DNA of 64,000 nucleotides from Flavobacterium sp. N1736 (GTDB lineage Bacteria; Bacteroidota; Bacteroidia; Flavobacteriales; Flavobacteriaceae): contig NZ_CP109994.1 in assembly GCF_025947065.1 (NCBI RefSeq), forward strand, positions 4,030,001-4,094,000, read 5' to 3'. Each line of letters opens with the position of its first letter. Position 1 is the first letter of the stretch. The position numbers and the translations under genes are program-made. Below, piece after piece: positions 1 through 6,959 of this stretch. The notes under the pieces are model-generated. The model was given only the letters and a program-made list of their open reading frames with translations. It searched no databases and was not told the origin of the DNA.

Positions 1-9
1 AATTTCTTT

Positions 10-60
10 CACCCTTTTTGCCCCAAATCTACCATATACTTAACCTACTAATGTTATGGT
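10..60. repeat. 51-bp direct repeat, copy 1
   Basis: This segment matches 196-246 with one mismatch (position 36, t versus a). Both copies contain a pyrimidine-rich block followed by arms ACCATA and TTATGGT, which could form a short hairpin. The function is unknown. The copies are 186 bp apart and the left copy lies close to the window edge, so further copies could exist outside. Confidence 0.8.
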
Positions 61-174
61 ATAGTAAATGTATGATAGCTATATCGTTTTCACAAATATT
101 CTAGATAAAGTGCAAATAAATTCGACGAAATACGTAATTTCTTACTTTGGGTGGTTTTCTTGAGTTTATTCCAA

Positions 175-205
175 TAAAAAAGGTGGAATTGCTTCCACCC
201 TTTTT
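175..205 (-). terminator. Terminator-like hairpin downstream of purF
   Basis: The stem AAGGTGGA/TCCACCCTT encloses a 6-nt loop and has A and T runs on its flanks. Read on the minus strand it ends in a T run, about 140 nt after the purF stop. It could terminate purF or a plus-strand gene to the left of the window. Confidence 0.55.
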
Positions 206-246
206 GCCCCAAATCTACCATAAACTTAACCTACTAATGTTATGGT
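196..246. repeat. 51-bp direct repeat, copy 2
   Basis: This is the second copy of the repeat at 10-60. Its left edge forms one arm of the hairpin at 175-205, so this copy is joined to a terminator-like structure that copy 1 lacks as far as the window shows. Confidence 0.8.
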
Positions 247-346
247 TTCCCAAAAGTATCGTAGCTGTTCGATTTTGCCAAACATATAGGACGAACGGCA
301 AAAAAAACCGATAAACTGCACAATTTAACCTTTTGTTAGTATTTTT

Positions 347-2245
347 TTAATATGCTCTTGCATCTTTTCCTTCATAAAAATTCATGAATGCTCTATTTAC
401 AACACGATTTCCTCCCGGTGTAGGATAGTCTCCTGTAAAATACCAATCACCAAGATTTTTAGGACATGCTATATGTAAATCTTCTACTTTTTGGAAAATA
501 ATTTTTACCTCGGCATTAATTTCCGGAGAACTCAACATTTCGGCAATTTTGTCTGAAATTTCTTCAGGAGTAAATTGATCATAAATTGCGGTTACATAAT
601 TTACAACATCTGTATCAATATAATTTTCCTGAGCTTTACATTTAGCATAAACTTCATCTACGATATGGTATAGGTTTCTTTCTTTCAACAAAGCCAAAGC
701 TGCTCTAAAAGCAACAAGACCTTCCAGTTTTGCCATATCAATTCCGTAACAATCAGGGTAACGAATTTGTGGAGCCGAAGAAACGATAACGATACGTTTT
801 GGTTTTAAACGATCCATCATTTTAATGATGCTCATTTTTAAAGTAGTTCCACGAACAATACTGTCATCAATAATAACTAAATTATCAGTTGGTTTGATAA
901 CTCCATAAGTTACATCATAAACGTGAGCAACTAAATCATCACGACTACTGTCTTCTGTAATAAAGGTTCTTAGTTTAGCATCTTTTATTGCAACTTTTTC
1001 AGTACGAATTTTTACAGCTAATAATTCCTGTAAAGTTTCGGCTGTAAGTGTATTTCTGTTTTCCAGAATATAATTATTTTTTCTCTGATTTAAGAAATCC
1101 TGTGCAGCTTCGATTAGACCATAAAAGGAAGTTTCGGCAGTGTTAGGAATATAAGAGAAAACAGTATTGTCTGTATCGCTGTCAATTGATTTAAGAACGG
1201 CTGGTAAAATTAATTTTCCTAAATTTTTACGTTCCTGATAAATTTCAGCATCACTTCCTCTGGAGAAATAGATTCTTTCAAAAGAACACGCTTTTTTAAC
1301 GGTTGGTTCCAGAATTTGTTCCATCGAAACTTTTCCGCTTTTTTTGATGATCAAAGCATTTCCGGGTTCAATTTCCTGAACTTTTTCAAAAGGAACATTA
1401 AATACCGTTTGAATAACCGGACGCTCAGAGGCAACAACTACAACTTCATCATCCTGATAAAAATAAGCAGGACGAATTCCAGCGGGATCTCTAAATACAA
1501 AAGCATCACCGTGACCTAATAATCCGGCCATTGCATAACCTCCATCAAGATTTTTTGCTGAGCGGGATAATATTTTTGTGATATCCAATCGTTCTGCAAT
1601 TACCGGAGAAGCTTCTCTTTTAGAATAACCTTCCATTTTACAATCCTGGTAAAGCTGCATAACTTCCTTGTCAAGAAAATGCCCAATCTTTTCCATTACG
1701 GTAACAGTGTCGGCCATTTCTTTTGGATGCTGTCCAAGCTCTACTAAGTTTTCGAAAAGCTCTTTAACATTTGTCATATTAAAGTTTCCTGCCAAAATCA
1801 AATTACGGTGCATCCAGTTACTTTGACGTAAAAATGGGTGAACACTTTCGATGCTGTTTTTTCCGAAAGTTCCGTAACGAACGTGACCTAAAAATAATTC
1901 TCCTATATAAGGAATGTTTGCTTTTTGAGCTGCAACATCATCTGCATATTCCGGATGAGCACCTAACTCTTCATTAATACGATCATTAATTTGGGCAAAA
2001 ACATCTTGTATAGGCTGTGAATGATTCGAGCGAACTCTGCTAATGTAGCGTTGTCCCGGATCAACATCTAATTTAATGCTTGCAAAACCTGCTCCGTCTT
2101 GCCCACGGTTGTGTTGCTTTTCCATCATCAGATACATTTTTTGTATTCCGTAAAAAGCAGTTCCGTATTTTTCTTTGTAATATTCAAGCGGTTTAAGAAG
2201 TCTAACTAAGGCTATACCACATTCGTGTTTTAACGCGTCGCTCAT
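347..2245 (-). CDS. Amidophosphoribosyltransferase (PurF)
   Basis: This enzyme catalyses the first committed step of purine synthesis, transferring glutamine amide nitrogen to PRPP to give phosphoribosylamine in the cytoplasm. The sequence shows an N-terminal Ntn glutaminase domain with Cys9 (HECGIAL), normally exposed by removal of the short leader. The C-terminal phosphoribosyltransferase domain carries the PRPP motif VIIDDSIVRGTT near residues 455-466. At 632 aa it is longer than the roughly 500 aa of E. coli PurF, with extra sequence in both halves. I recall this as the usual length in Flavobacteriia. The PfkB kinase gene lies just upstream on the same strand, with a terminator between. 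Identification is secure. Confidence 0.96.
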   Translation of the reverse strand: MSDALKHECGIALVRLLKPLEYYKEKYGTAFYGIQKMYLMMEKQHNRGQDGAGFASIKLDVDPGQRYISRVRSNHSQPIQDVFAQINDRINEELGAHPEYADDVAAQKANIPYIGELFLGHVRYGTFGKNSIESVHPFLRQSNWMHRNLILAGNFNMTNVKELFENLVELGQHPKEMADTVTVMEKIGHFLDKEVMQLYQDCKMEGYSKREASPVIAERLDITKILSRSAKNLDGGYAMAGLLGHGDAFVFRDPAGIRPAYFYQDDEVVVVASERPVIQTVFNVPFEKVQEIEPGNALIIKKSGKVSMEQILEPTVKKACSFERIYFSRGSDAEIYQERKNLGKLILPAVLKSIDSDTDNTVFSYIPNTAETSFYGLIEAAQDFLNQRKNNYILENRNTLTAETLQELLAVKIRTEKVAIKDAKLRTFITEDSSRDDLVAHVYDVTYGVIKPTDNLVIIDDSIVRGTTLKMSIIKMMDRLKPKRIVIVSSAPQIRYPDCYGIDMAKLEGLVAFRAALALLKERNLYHIVDEVYAKCKAQENYIDTDVVNYVTAIYDQFTPEEISDKIAEMLSSPEINAEVKIIFQKVEDLHIACPKNLGDWYFTGDYPTPGGNRVVNRAFMNFYEGKDARAY

Positions 2246-2291
2246 TGTGTTTTGTATTTTTGTGTTGTTGTAAGTTGTGTGTATTAACGTA

Positions 2292-2324
2292 ATAAAAAAG
2301 CCCCGTGTTATCGAGGCTTTTGGG
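2292..2324 (-). terminator. Intrinsic terminator of the PfkB kinase gene
   Basis: On the minus strand an AAAAGCC...GGCTTTTTT hairpin with a T tail begins three bases after the stop codon at 2327. It separates the kinase gene from purF. Confidence 0.8.
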
Positions 2325-2326
2325 CA

Positions 2327-3250
2327 TTATATTTCTATGTCAAACTGCGTTAACGATTTAAATTGTTGTAATCGAATCGCTACTTCAGCTTTACTTAATG
2401 TTTCCATCCTTTCTGTTCCAAATTTCTCTACACAAAATGATGCTAAATTCGAACCGTAAATAATTGCATTTTTCATATTGCCAAACGATATGTTTTCGCT
2501 TTGTGCAATGAATCCTGAAAATCCACCTGCGAAAGTGTCTCCGGCTCCTGTTGGATCAAAAACATCTTCTAATGGTAAAGCCGGTGCAAAGAATACTTCT
2601 CTGTTGTGGAATAAAAGTGCACCGTGTTCTCCTTTTTTGATCACCACATATTTTGGTCCCAATTCCTGGATTTTAGCAGCAGCTTTTACTAACGAATATT
2701 CTCCCGAAAGTTGTCTTGCTTCTTCATCATTGATTGTGATAACGTCTACACGTTTAATAACATCTAATAATTCAGGTAAAGCGCAATCCATCCAGAAGTT
2801 CATAGTATCTAAAACCACTAATTTTGGTTTTTTCTCCATTTGATCTAAAACGCTGCTTTGTACTAAAGGATGTAAGTTTCCTAACATCACAACATCAGCA
2901 TCTTTATAATTTTGAGGAACTTTTGGTTGAAAATCAGCCAAAACGTTTAACTCAGTTACTAAAGTATCTCTTGAGTTTAGATCGTTGTGGTATAAACCGC
3001 TCCAGAAAAAGGTTTTTCCGCCTTTTACAATTTCGATACCAGAGATATCAATATTTCTTGAAGTTAAAAGATCTAAATGTTCTTGTGGAAAATCGTCGCC
3101 AACTACAGAAACAATGGCCGATTGTAATTTAAAAAATGATGCAGATAAACCAATGTACGTTGCAGCACCACCTAATATTTTATCTGTTTTTCCGAAAGGA
3201 GTTTCAATCGCGTCGAAAGCAACCGTTCCAACAATCAATAATTTATTCAT
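2327..3250 (-). CDS. PfkB-family sugar/nucleoside kinase
   Basis: This is a cytoplasmic ATP-dependent kinase of the ribokinase/PfkB family, 307 aa, the normal length. The N-terminal glycine-rich region (ILGGAATYIGL) and the C-terminal PfkB signature DPTGAGDTFAGGF near residues 230-242 are clear. The Asp of GAGD is the expected catalytic base. The substrate cannot be read from sequence. The position next to purF suggests a nucleoside or ribose-related substrate, but that is only context. The gene has its own promoter and terminator, so it is probably a single-gene unit. Confidence 0.9.
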   Translation of the reverse strand: MNKLLIVGTVAFDAIETPFGKTDKILGGAATYIGLSASFFKLQSAIVSVVGDDFPQEHLDLLTSRNIDISGIEIVKGGKTFFWSGLYHNDLNSRDTLVTELNVLADFQPKVPQNYKDADVVMLGNLHPLVQSSVLDQMEKKPKLVVLDTMNFWMDCALPELLDVIKRVDVITINDEEARQLSGEYSLVKAAAKIQELGPKYVVIKKGEHGALLFHNREVFFAPALPLEDVFDPTGAGDTFAGGFSGFIAQSENISFGNMKNAIIYGSNLASFCVEKFGTERMETLSKAEVAIRLQQFKSLTQFDIEI

Positions 3251-3273
3251 TTTATGAATTTCGAATTAGGGTG

Positions 3274-3304
3274 CAAAGATACTTTATAAGTTACAATATT
3301 GCAA
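3274..3304 (-). promoter_or_regulatory. Bacteroidota-type promoter of the PfkB kinase gene
   Basis: On the minus strand a TATCTTTG -7 box (3274-3281) is preceded by TTG at 3302-3304 with a 20-bp spacer. This matches the TTG-N(17-23)-TAnnTTTG pattern of Bacteroidota primary-sigma promoters. It lies 24 bp before the start codon. Confidence 0.75.
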
Positions 3305-3490
3305 CGGTTTAGGTTCTCAAAATTTTCATAAAAAAACAATATCGTTTGCGATGCTAAAACTATTGTAAATGAATGAATTATATTAGATTCTGTGCAGTGC
3401 TTAAAATATGTTTTTTGGATTTAAAATGCAATAATTATTTTTGAAAAAAGCAATGAATTTCTGTATCAGTAATTCTAAAAGACAATAATT

Positions 3491-3883
3491 CTATAACTCA
3501 TACTTCTTATCAAAATAATTTTTCAAAACTCCAATCTGAATTAAAAACATAACAGGTACTATTAAAAGCCCATATAATATATTTTTAGAAAAGTGAATTC
3601 CTGAAAATAGAGTAGAAGCTTTATCTGAATATATTTTTACAATTTCAAAATTAGAAATGTTGTTGCTTGAAAGAGAATAAAAAGTCAAAGCAATTAAAGA
3701 TATACCAATAAATATCCATGTTGTTTTAGAAATCAACGGTTTATAAGCTTTAATTTTACTTTTTTCAGCTACTAAAACCTGAGACATTATTTTTGAAGTA
3801 AAGTCAATTGATGGCGATTCCAAAGTGTTTTCAGCCATCATTTTATCAATAAGATTCTCTATATTTTTATCGCTCTCTTTCAT
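3491..3883 (-). CDS. Small membrane protein paired with the ECF sigma factor
   Basis: This is a 130-aa protein of no family I can name with certainty. The first 50 residues are soluble and charged and include MMAENTLESPSIDFT. Two hydrophobic segments follow near residues 52-70 and 102-121. The start overlaps the end of the sigma factor gene by 17 bp, so the two are translationally coupled. Position and topology suggest an anti-sigma-like membrane partner whose cytosolic N-terminus could hold the sigma factor. No zinc-binding HxxxCxxC motif of classical ZAS anti-sigma domains is present, so this role is inferred from context only. Confidence 0.7.
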   Translation of the reverse strand: MKESDKNIENLIDKMMAENTLESPSIDFTSKIMSQVLVAEKSKIKAYKPLISKTTWIFIGISLIALTFYSLSSNNISNFEIVKIYSDKASTLFSGIHFSKNILYGLLIVPVMFLIQIGVLKNYFDKKYEL

Positions 3884-4454
3884 AATATTCTACTATTTCT
3901 GGTTCTAATCGCTTTTTCAAAATTACAGCTAATTTTTGTCGGCTCCTAAATAATTTTACTTTTACATTATTAGCATTAATGCTCATAATTTTCCCAATTT
4001 CCTCTAAGCTCTGATCTTCAAAATAAAATAAAGTTAGCAAAAAATTCTCGTCGCTTGGTAACAAATTCAAACAATTCTGAATCGTTTGCTTTCGTTCTTT
4101 ATCTTCTAAAGCGCTTAAAGCATTGTCCATCGTCTTGATTAAATGTGACGAAAATTCATCTATCGAAATGTTATTTTCTTCCTTTTTGTTTTTCTTCAAA
4201 CGATCTAAACACGTGTTATAAGCAATCTTGTAAATCCATGTCGAAAATTTAGAATCACCTTTAAACTTATTTAAAGAATTATAAATTTTTATAAAAGTAT
4301 CCTGAGCAACTTCTTCGGCTTCTTCTCTGTTTTTAACCATTTTTAAAGCCAAAGTAAAAATCATATCCTTATAACGGTCAACCAGCACGGCAAACGAATT
4401 TGTTTCGCCCTGCAAAATTTTATCGATATAATGTTGATCACTTATTGTACTCAT
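3867..4454 (-). CDS. ECF-type sigma-70 family RNA polymerase sigma factor
   Basis: This 195-aa extracytoplasmic-function sigma factor has region 2 near residues 20-95 (YKDMIFTLALKMV, EEVAQDTFIKIY, FSTWIYKIAYN) and region 4 near residues 125-180 (LPSDENFLL... LEEIGKIM... VKLFRSRQKL). It would redirect RNA polymerase to a small regulon. The downstream overlapping gene encodes a membrane protein that may control it. Upstream lies a bipartite motif that also precedes the divergent DUF6249 gene at identical spacing, which suggests autoregulation. The ATG sits only nine bases after the proposed -10 box, so the transcript may be leaderless or nearly so. Confidence 0.93.
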   Translation of the reverse strand: MSTISDQHYIDKILQGETNSFAVLVDRYKDMIFTLALKMVKNREEAEEVAQDTFIKIYNSLNKFKGDSKFSTWIYKIAYNTCLDRLKKNKKEENNISIDEFSSHLIKTMDNALSALEDKERKQTIQNCLNLLPSDENFLLTLFYFEDQSLEEIGKIMSINANNVKVKLFRSRQKLAVILKKRLEPEIVEYYERER

Positions 4455-4463
4455 ATTATATAG

Positions 4464-4492
4464 GACGACAGTTTATTTATAAAGGTTACAAC
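4464..4492 (-). promoter_or_regulatory. Predicted ECF promoter of the sigma factor gene
   Basis: Minus-strand GTTGTAACC (4484-4492) is followed after exactly 13 bp by TGTCGTC (4464-4470) and then CTAT. ECF promoters typically have an AAC-containing -35 and a CGTC-containing -10, as here. The same two boxes with the same spacer lie before the divergent gene. Confidence 0.75.
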
Positions 4493-4545
4493 TTTTCTAA
4501 AATAAATTTCAAATTCCAATCTATATATAAGTATAGATTTTTGTA

Positions 4546-4647
4546 TTGTCATCTCGACGGAGGAGAGATCGCACGCGAAACTCCGTAAAGTAAATCGCCA
4601 ATCGTTGTCGAGCTTCTAGTGTGATCTCTCCTCCGTCGAGATGACAA
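4546..4647. repeat. About 100-bp palindromic intergenic element, copy A
   Basis: The ends are inverted repeats (GTCATCTCGACGGAGGAGAG against its complement), enclosing a centre that contains AATCGCCAATC followed by GTCGAG. A diverged element with the same plan lies at 33451-33552. It has no coding capacity and resembles a REP- or MITE-like unit that could fold into a long hairpin. Confidence 0.85.
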
Positions 4648-4762
4648 AATGAGGGTTGTTTAAAATTTGATTTTCATAAAAAACTCAAAATTACTGATAA
4701 TCAGTGTTTTTTCTTCCCAAGATTTCGGGATGAATTTAAAAATATTGAAATTTTTCACTTTT

Positions 4763-4791
4763 GTTGTAACCTCAATTCAAAAGGTGTCGTC
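4763..4791 (+). promoter_or_regulatory. Predicted ECF promoter of the DUF6249 gene
   Basis: Plus-strand GTTGTAACC (4763-4771), a 13-bp spacer, TGTCGTC (4785-4791), then ATAT. Box sequence and spacing equal those before the sigma gene at 4464-4492, while the spacers differ. The start codon is 35 bp further on. Confidence 0.75.
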
Positions 4792-4826
4792 ATATGGAGT
4801 ATCAATCAATTAAATAAAACAAAATT

Positions 4827-5177
4827 ATGGGAGCACAAATTTTAATACCAATTAGCATGTTTTTGATGATCTTCGGGATTATCTATCTTTTTTTCTCAAC
4901 TAGAAACAGAGAGCGTATGGCTCTTATAGAAAAAGGTGTTGATGCCAGTATCTTTTTCAAAGGAGTAGGAAAAAGAGGTTCAGCATGGAAAGTTTTCGTT
5001 GTAAATTTTGCATTCTTATTAATAGGTACAGGAGTCGGAATTTTTCTTGCCTTATTAATTACAACGTATACTTCTTTAGAAGATGATGCCGTTTATCCGT
5101 CGATTATCTTTATCATGGCCGGAGTCGGCTTATTAACCGGATTTAAAACGGCTAAAGATTTAGATAAAGAAGAATAA
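4827..5177 (+). CDS. DUF6249-type small membrane protein
   Basis: This 116-aa protein has three hydrophobic segments: residues 5-23 (ending in IIYLFFSTRNRERMAL), about 53-80 and about 90-106. A charged tail, DLDKEE, follows. The NRERMALIEKG stretch after the first helix is typical of DUF6249 proteins as I recall them, common in Bacteroidota near ECF sigma genes. No biochemical function is known to me. It is transcribed divergently from the ECF sigma gene and carries the same predicted ECF promoter, so it is the most likely direct target of that sigma factor. It may act in envelope or membrane stress, which is inference. Confidence 0.8.
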   Translation: MGAQILIPISMFLMIFGIIYLFFSTRNRERMALIEKGVDASIFFKGVGKRGSAWKVFVVNFAFLLIGTGVGIFLALLITTYTSLEDDAVYPSIIFIMAGVGLLTGFKTAKDLDKEE

Positions 5178-5200
5178 GATTTTTTTAAGTTAGTAGTTTG

Positions 5201-5244
5201 AATAACGTATCGGGAGTGGTGATTCCTGATACGTTATTTTTTTT
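5201..5244. terminator. Bidirectional terminator between the DUF6249 gene and rnhA
   Basis: The perfect stem AATAACGTATC / GATACGTTATT is followed by a T run. It lies between two convergent genes and overlaps the rnhA stop region. Confidence 0.85.
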
Positions 5245-5722
5245 ATTCCATTTTTGAACCAATGGTTTCGTAATATTCATCAACAGAAAGTTTGGGCTGC
5301 ATAGATGCCATAACGGCCAATTGATCGCAGCGTTCGTTTTGAGGATGATTATTGTGGCCTTTAATCCATTTAAAATCGACTTGGTGTTTGCGGTAAATGA
5401 TTAAAAATCGTTTCCATAAATCGGGATTTTTCCTTCCGGCAAATTTCTTTTTTTCCCAGCCCAAAACCCATTTTTTTTCGACAGAATCAACTACATATTT
5501 AGAATCTGAAATAACTAAAACCTTCATATTTGGGTTTTTTAGTTTTTCTAAACCCACAATTACAGCCAAAAGCTCCATTCTGTTATTAGTAGTAAGACGA
5601 AATCCTTCATAAAATTCTTTTTTATGCGGTGTTCCCACCAATTCCATTACTACACCATAACCGCCATTACCCGGATTTCCTTTTGCCGCGCCATCAGTAT
5701 ATATATGTACTTCGTGATTCAT
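5243..5722 (-). CDS. Ribonuclease HI
   Basis: This enzyme degrades the RNA strand of RNA-DNA hybrids. At 159 aa it is a single-domain type 1 RNase H. The catalytic carboxylates are all present: Asp10 in IYTDGAAKGNPG, Glu50 in NRMELL, Asp73 in ISDSKYV and Asp133 in ERCDQLA. His123 in the KGH loop is also kept. It lies on the minus strand upstream of a terminator and may share a transcript with purN, which ends 81 bp before the rnhA start. Identification is secure. Confidence 0.95.
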   Translation of the reverse strand: MNHEVHIYTDGAAKGNPGNGGYGVVMELVGTPHKKEFYEGFRLTTNNRMELLAVIVGLEKLKNPNMKVLVISDSKYVVDSVEKKWVLGWEKKKFAGRKNPDLWKRFLIIYRKHQVDFKWIKGHNNHPQNERCDQLAVMASMQPKLSVDEYYETIGSKME

Positions 5723-5802
5723 TATTTTAGATTGTAGAATTTAGATTTTAGATTGTTCAAACTGTATCTAAAAATTGGAATTTAGGATTTTTATATTGGA
5801 AT

Positions 5803-6366
5803 TTATTTCTCCAATATAGATTGAATTATTTCCGGAAAATACTTTTGTTCCAGTTCGTGAATCTTTTCGGCGACGGTTTCTGGAGTATCTTCGTCTGTGA
5901 GCGCTATATTTTTCTGGAAAATAATTCCGCCTTCATCATAATTTTCATTTACATAATGAATCGAAATTCCGGTTTCTTTTTCCTTATTATTGATTATGGC
6001 CCTGTGTATGTGCATTCCGTACATTCCTTTGCCTCCATAATTGGGTAAAAGTGCCGGATGAATGTTGATTATTTTATTAGGATATTTCTCGATTATGTTT
6101 TCCGGGAACTTCAATAAAAAACCAGCCAGAATTATTAGGTCCGGGTCGATTTCTTGTATTTTTTGTAATACGTTTCGCTCCAAAAGTTCGTTTTTTGAGA
6201 AGATTTCGACCGGAATTTGATGATTTTTTGCTCTTTCGATAACTTTTGCAGATGCATTATTTGTAAAAACAGAAACCACTTTTGCAATTTTGGTATTCGA
6301 AAAATATTTTATAATGTTTTCTGCATTAGTTCCTGATCCTGAGGCAAAAACAACAATTTTTTTCAT
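5803..6366 (-). CDS. Phosphoribosylglycinamide formyltransferase (PurN)
   Basis: This enzyme transfers a formyl group from 10-formyl-THF to GAR, the third step of purine synthesis. The 187-aa protein begins with the nucleotide loop VFASGSGTNAENII. It contains Asn101 and His103 in NIHPALLP and Asp144 in YDEGG, which together form the catalytic triad known from E. coli PurN. The loop GKGMYGMHIHRA, which contacts substrate, is also conserved. purF lies 3.5 kb away on the same strand but is not in the same operon. Confidence 0.95.
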   Translation of the reverse strand: MKKIVVFASGSGTNAENIIKYFSNTKIAKVVSVFTNNASAKVIERAKNHQIPVEIFSKNELLERNVLQKIQEIDPDLIILAGFLLKFPENIIEKYPNKIINIHPALLPNYGGKGMYGMHIHRAIINNKEKETGISIHYVNENYDEGGIIFQKNIALTDEDTPETVAEKIHELEQKYFPEIIQSILEK

Positions 6367-6482
6367 AATCTAGTTTATTTTGAGAATGCAAAAAACGGAA
6401 TAAAAATCGAAAATAAATAGTATTAAAAGGGCTTTCTTGAAATTAATTTTATAAATTAGTATCACATTTATAAACTAAATAG

Positions 6483-6511
6483 TTGTTTTAAAATAAAGTT
6501 TTTTATTTTTG
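6483..6511 (+). promoter_or_regulatory. Promoter of acpP
   Basis: TTG at 6483-6485, an 18-bp spacer and TATTTTTG at 6504-6511 match the Bacteroidota -33/-7 consensus. The start codon follows 30 bp later. Confidence 0.7.
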
Positions 6512-6541
6512 CCAACAAATTAAATTCTAAAATTAAAGATT

Positions 6542-6778
6542 ATGTCAGACATTGCATCAAGAGTAAAAGCGATTATCGTAGACAAATTAGGTGTTGACGA
6601 AAACGAAGTTGTAACAGAAGCAAGCTTCACTAATGATTTAGGAGCTGACTCATTAGACACTGTTGAGCTTATTATGGAATTCGAGAAAGAATTTGATATT
6701 CAAATTCCAGACGATCAAGCAGAAAACATTGCTACTGTTGGTCAAGCTATTTCTTATATCGAGGAAGCTAAAAAATAA
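6542..6778 (+). CDS. Acyl carrier protein (fatty acid synthesis)
   Basis: This 78-aa protein carries the growing acyl chain of type II fatty acid synthesis on a 4'-phosphopantetheine arm. The attachment Ser37 lies in the canonical [13 protein letters not shown] motif, and the acidic helix II and C-terminal helix are typical. fabF follows directly. It is the standard housekeeping carrier, and it is a useful comparison for the much more divergent carrier-like protein encoded at 32431-32721. Confidence 0.97.
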   Translation: MSDIASRVKAIIVDKLGVDENEVVTEASFTNDLGADSLDTVELIMEFEKEFDIQIPDDQAENIATVGQAISYIEEAKK

Positions 6779-6786
6779 TAATACTG

Positions 6787-6831
6787 CACCCGATTTTTAT
6801 ATTCTATAAGTCGGGTGTTATTATTTTTTTA
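6787..6831 (+). terminator. Terminator or attenuator between acpP and fabF
   Basis: CACCCGA (6787-6793) pairs with TCGGGTG (6811-6817) and is followed by TTATTATTTTTTT. It would let acpP be transcribed more than fabF, which fits the high demand for ACP. Confidence 0.7.
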
Positions 6832-6959
6832 AAATTTTAAATTTCGATTGATTTTCAATCAAAAAGATATATTTATATTGTAATGCCCATGGCTCTTAAG
6901 TAAACAATACAGTTAAGAAAGCGTGGGTTTTATTTGTTTAAAGTACAAAACACATATTT

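Larger units (their letters stand above)
1..346. other. Intergenic stretch with a duplicated 51-bp motif
   Basis: I see no credible gene here. The stretch lies downstream of purF, which ends at 347. It holds two near-identical 51-bp direct repeats and a hairpin, listed separately. The rest is AT-rich with no further recognisable signal. Confidence 0.6.
4455..4826. other. Divergent regulatory region between the sigma factor and DUF6249 genes
   Basis: This 372-bp region holds two matching ECF-type promoters facing outward and a palindromic intergenic element at 4546-4647, each listed separately. I see no gene in it. Confidence 0.7.
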
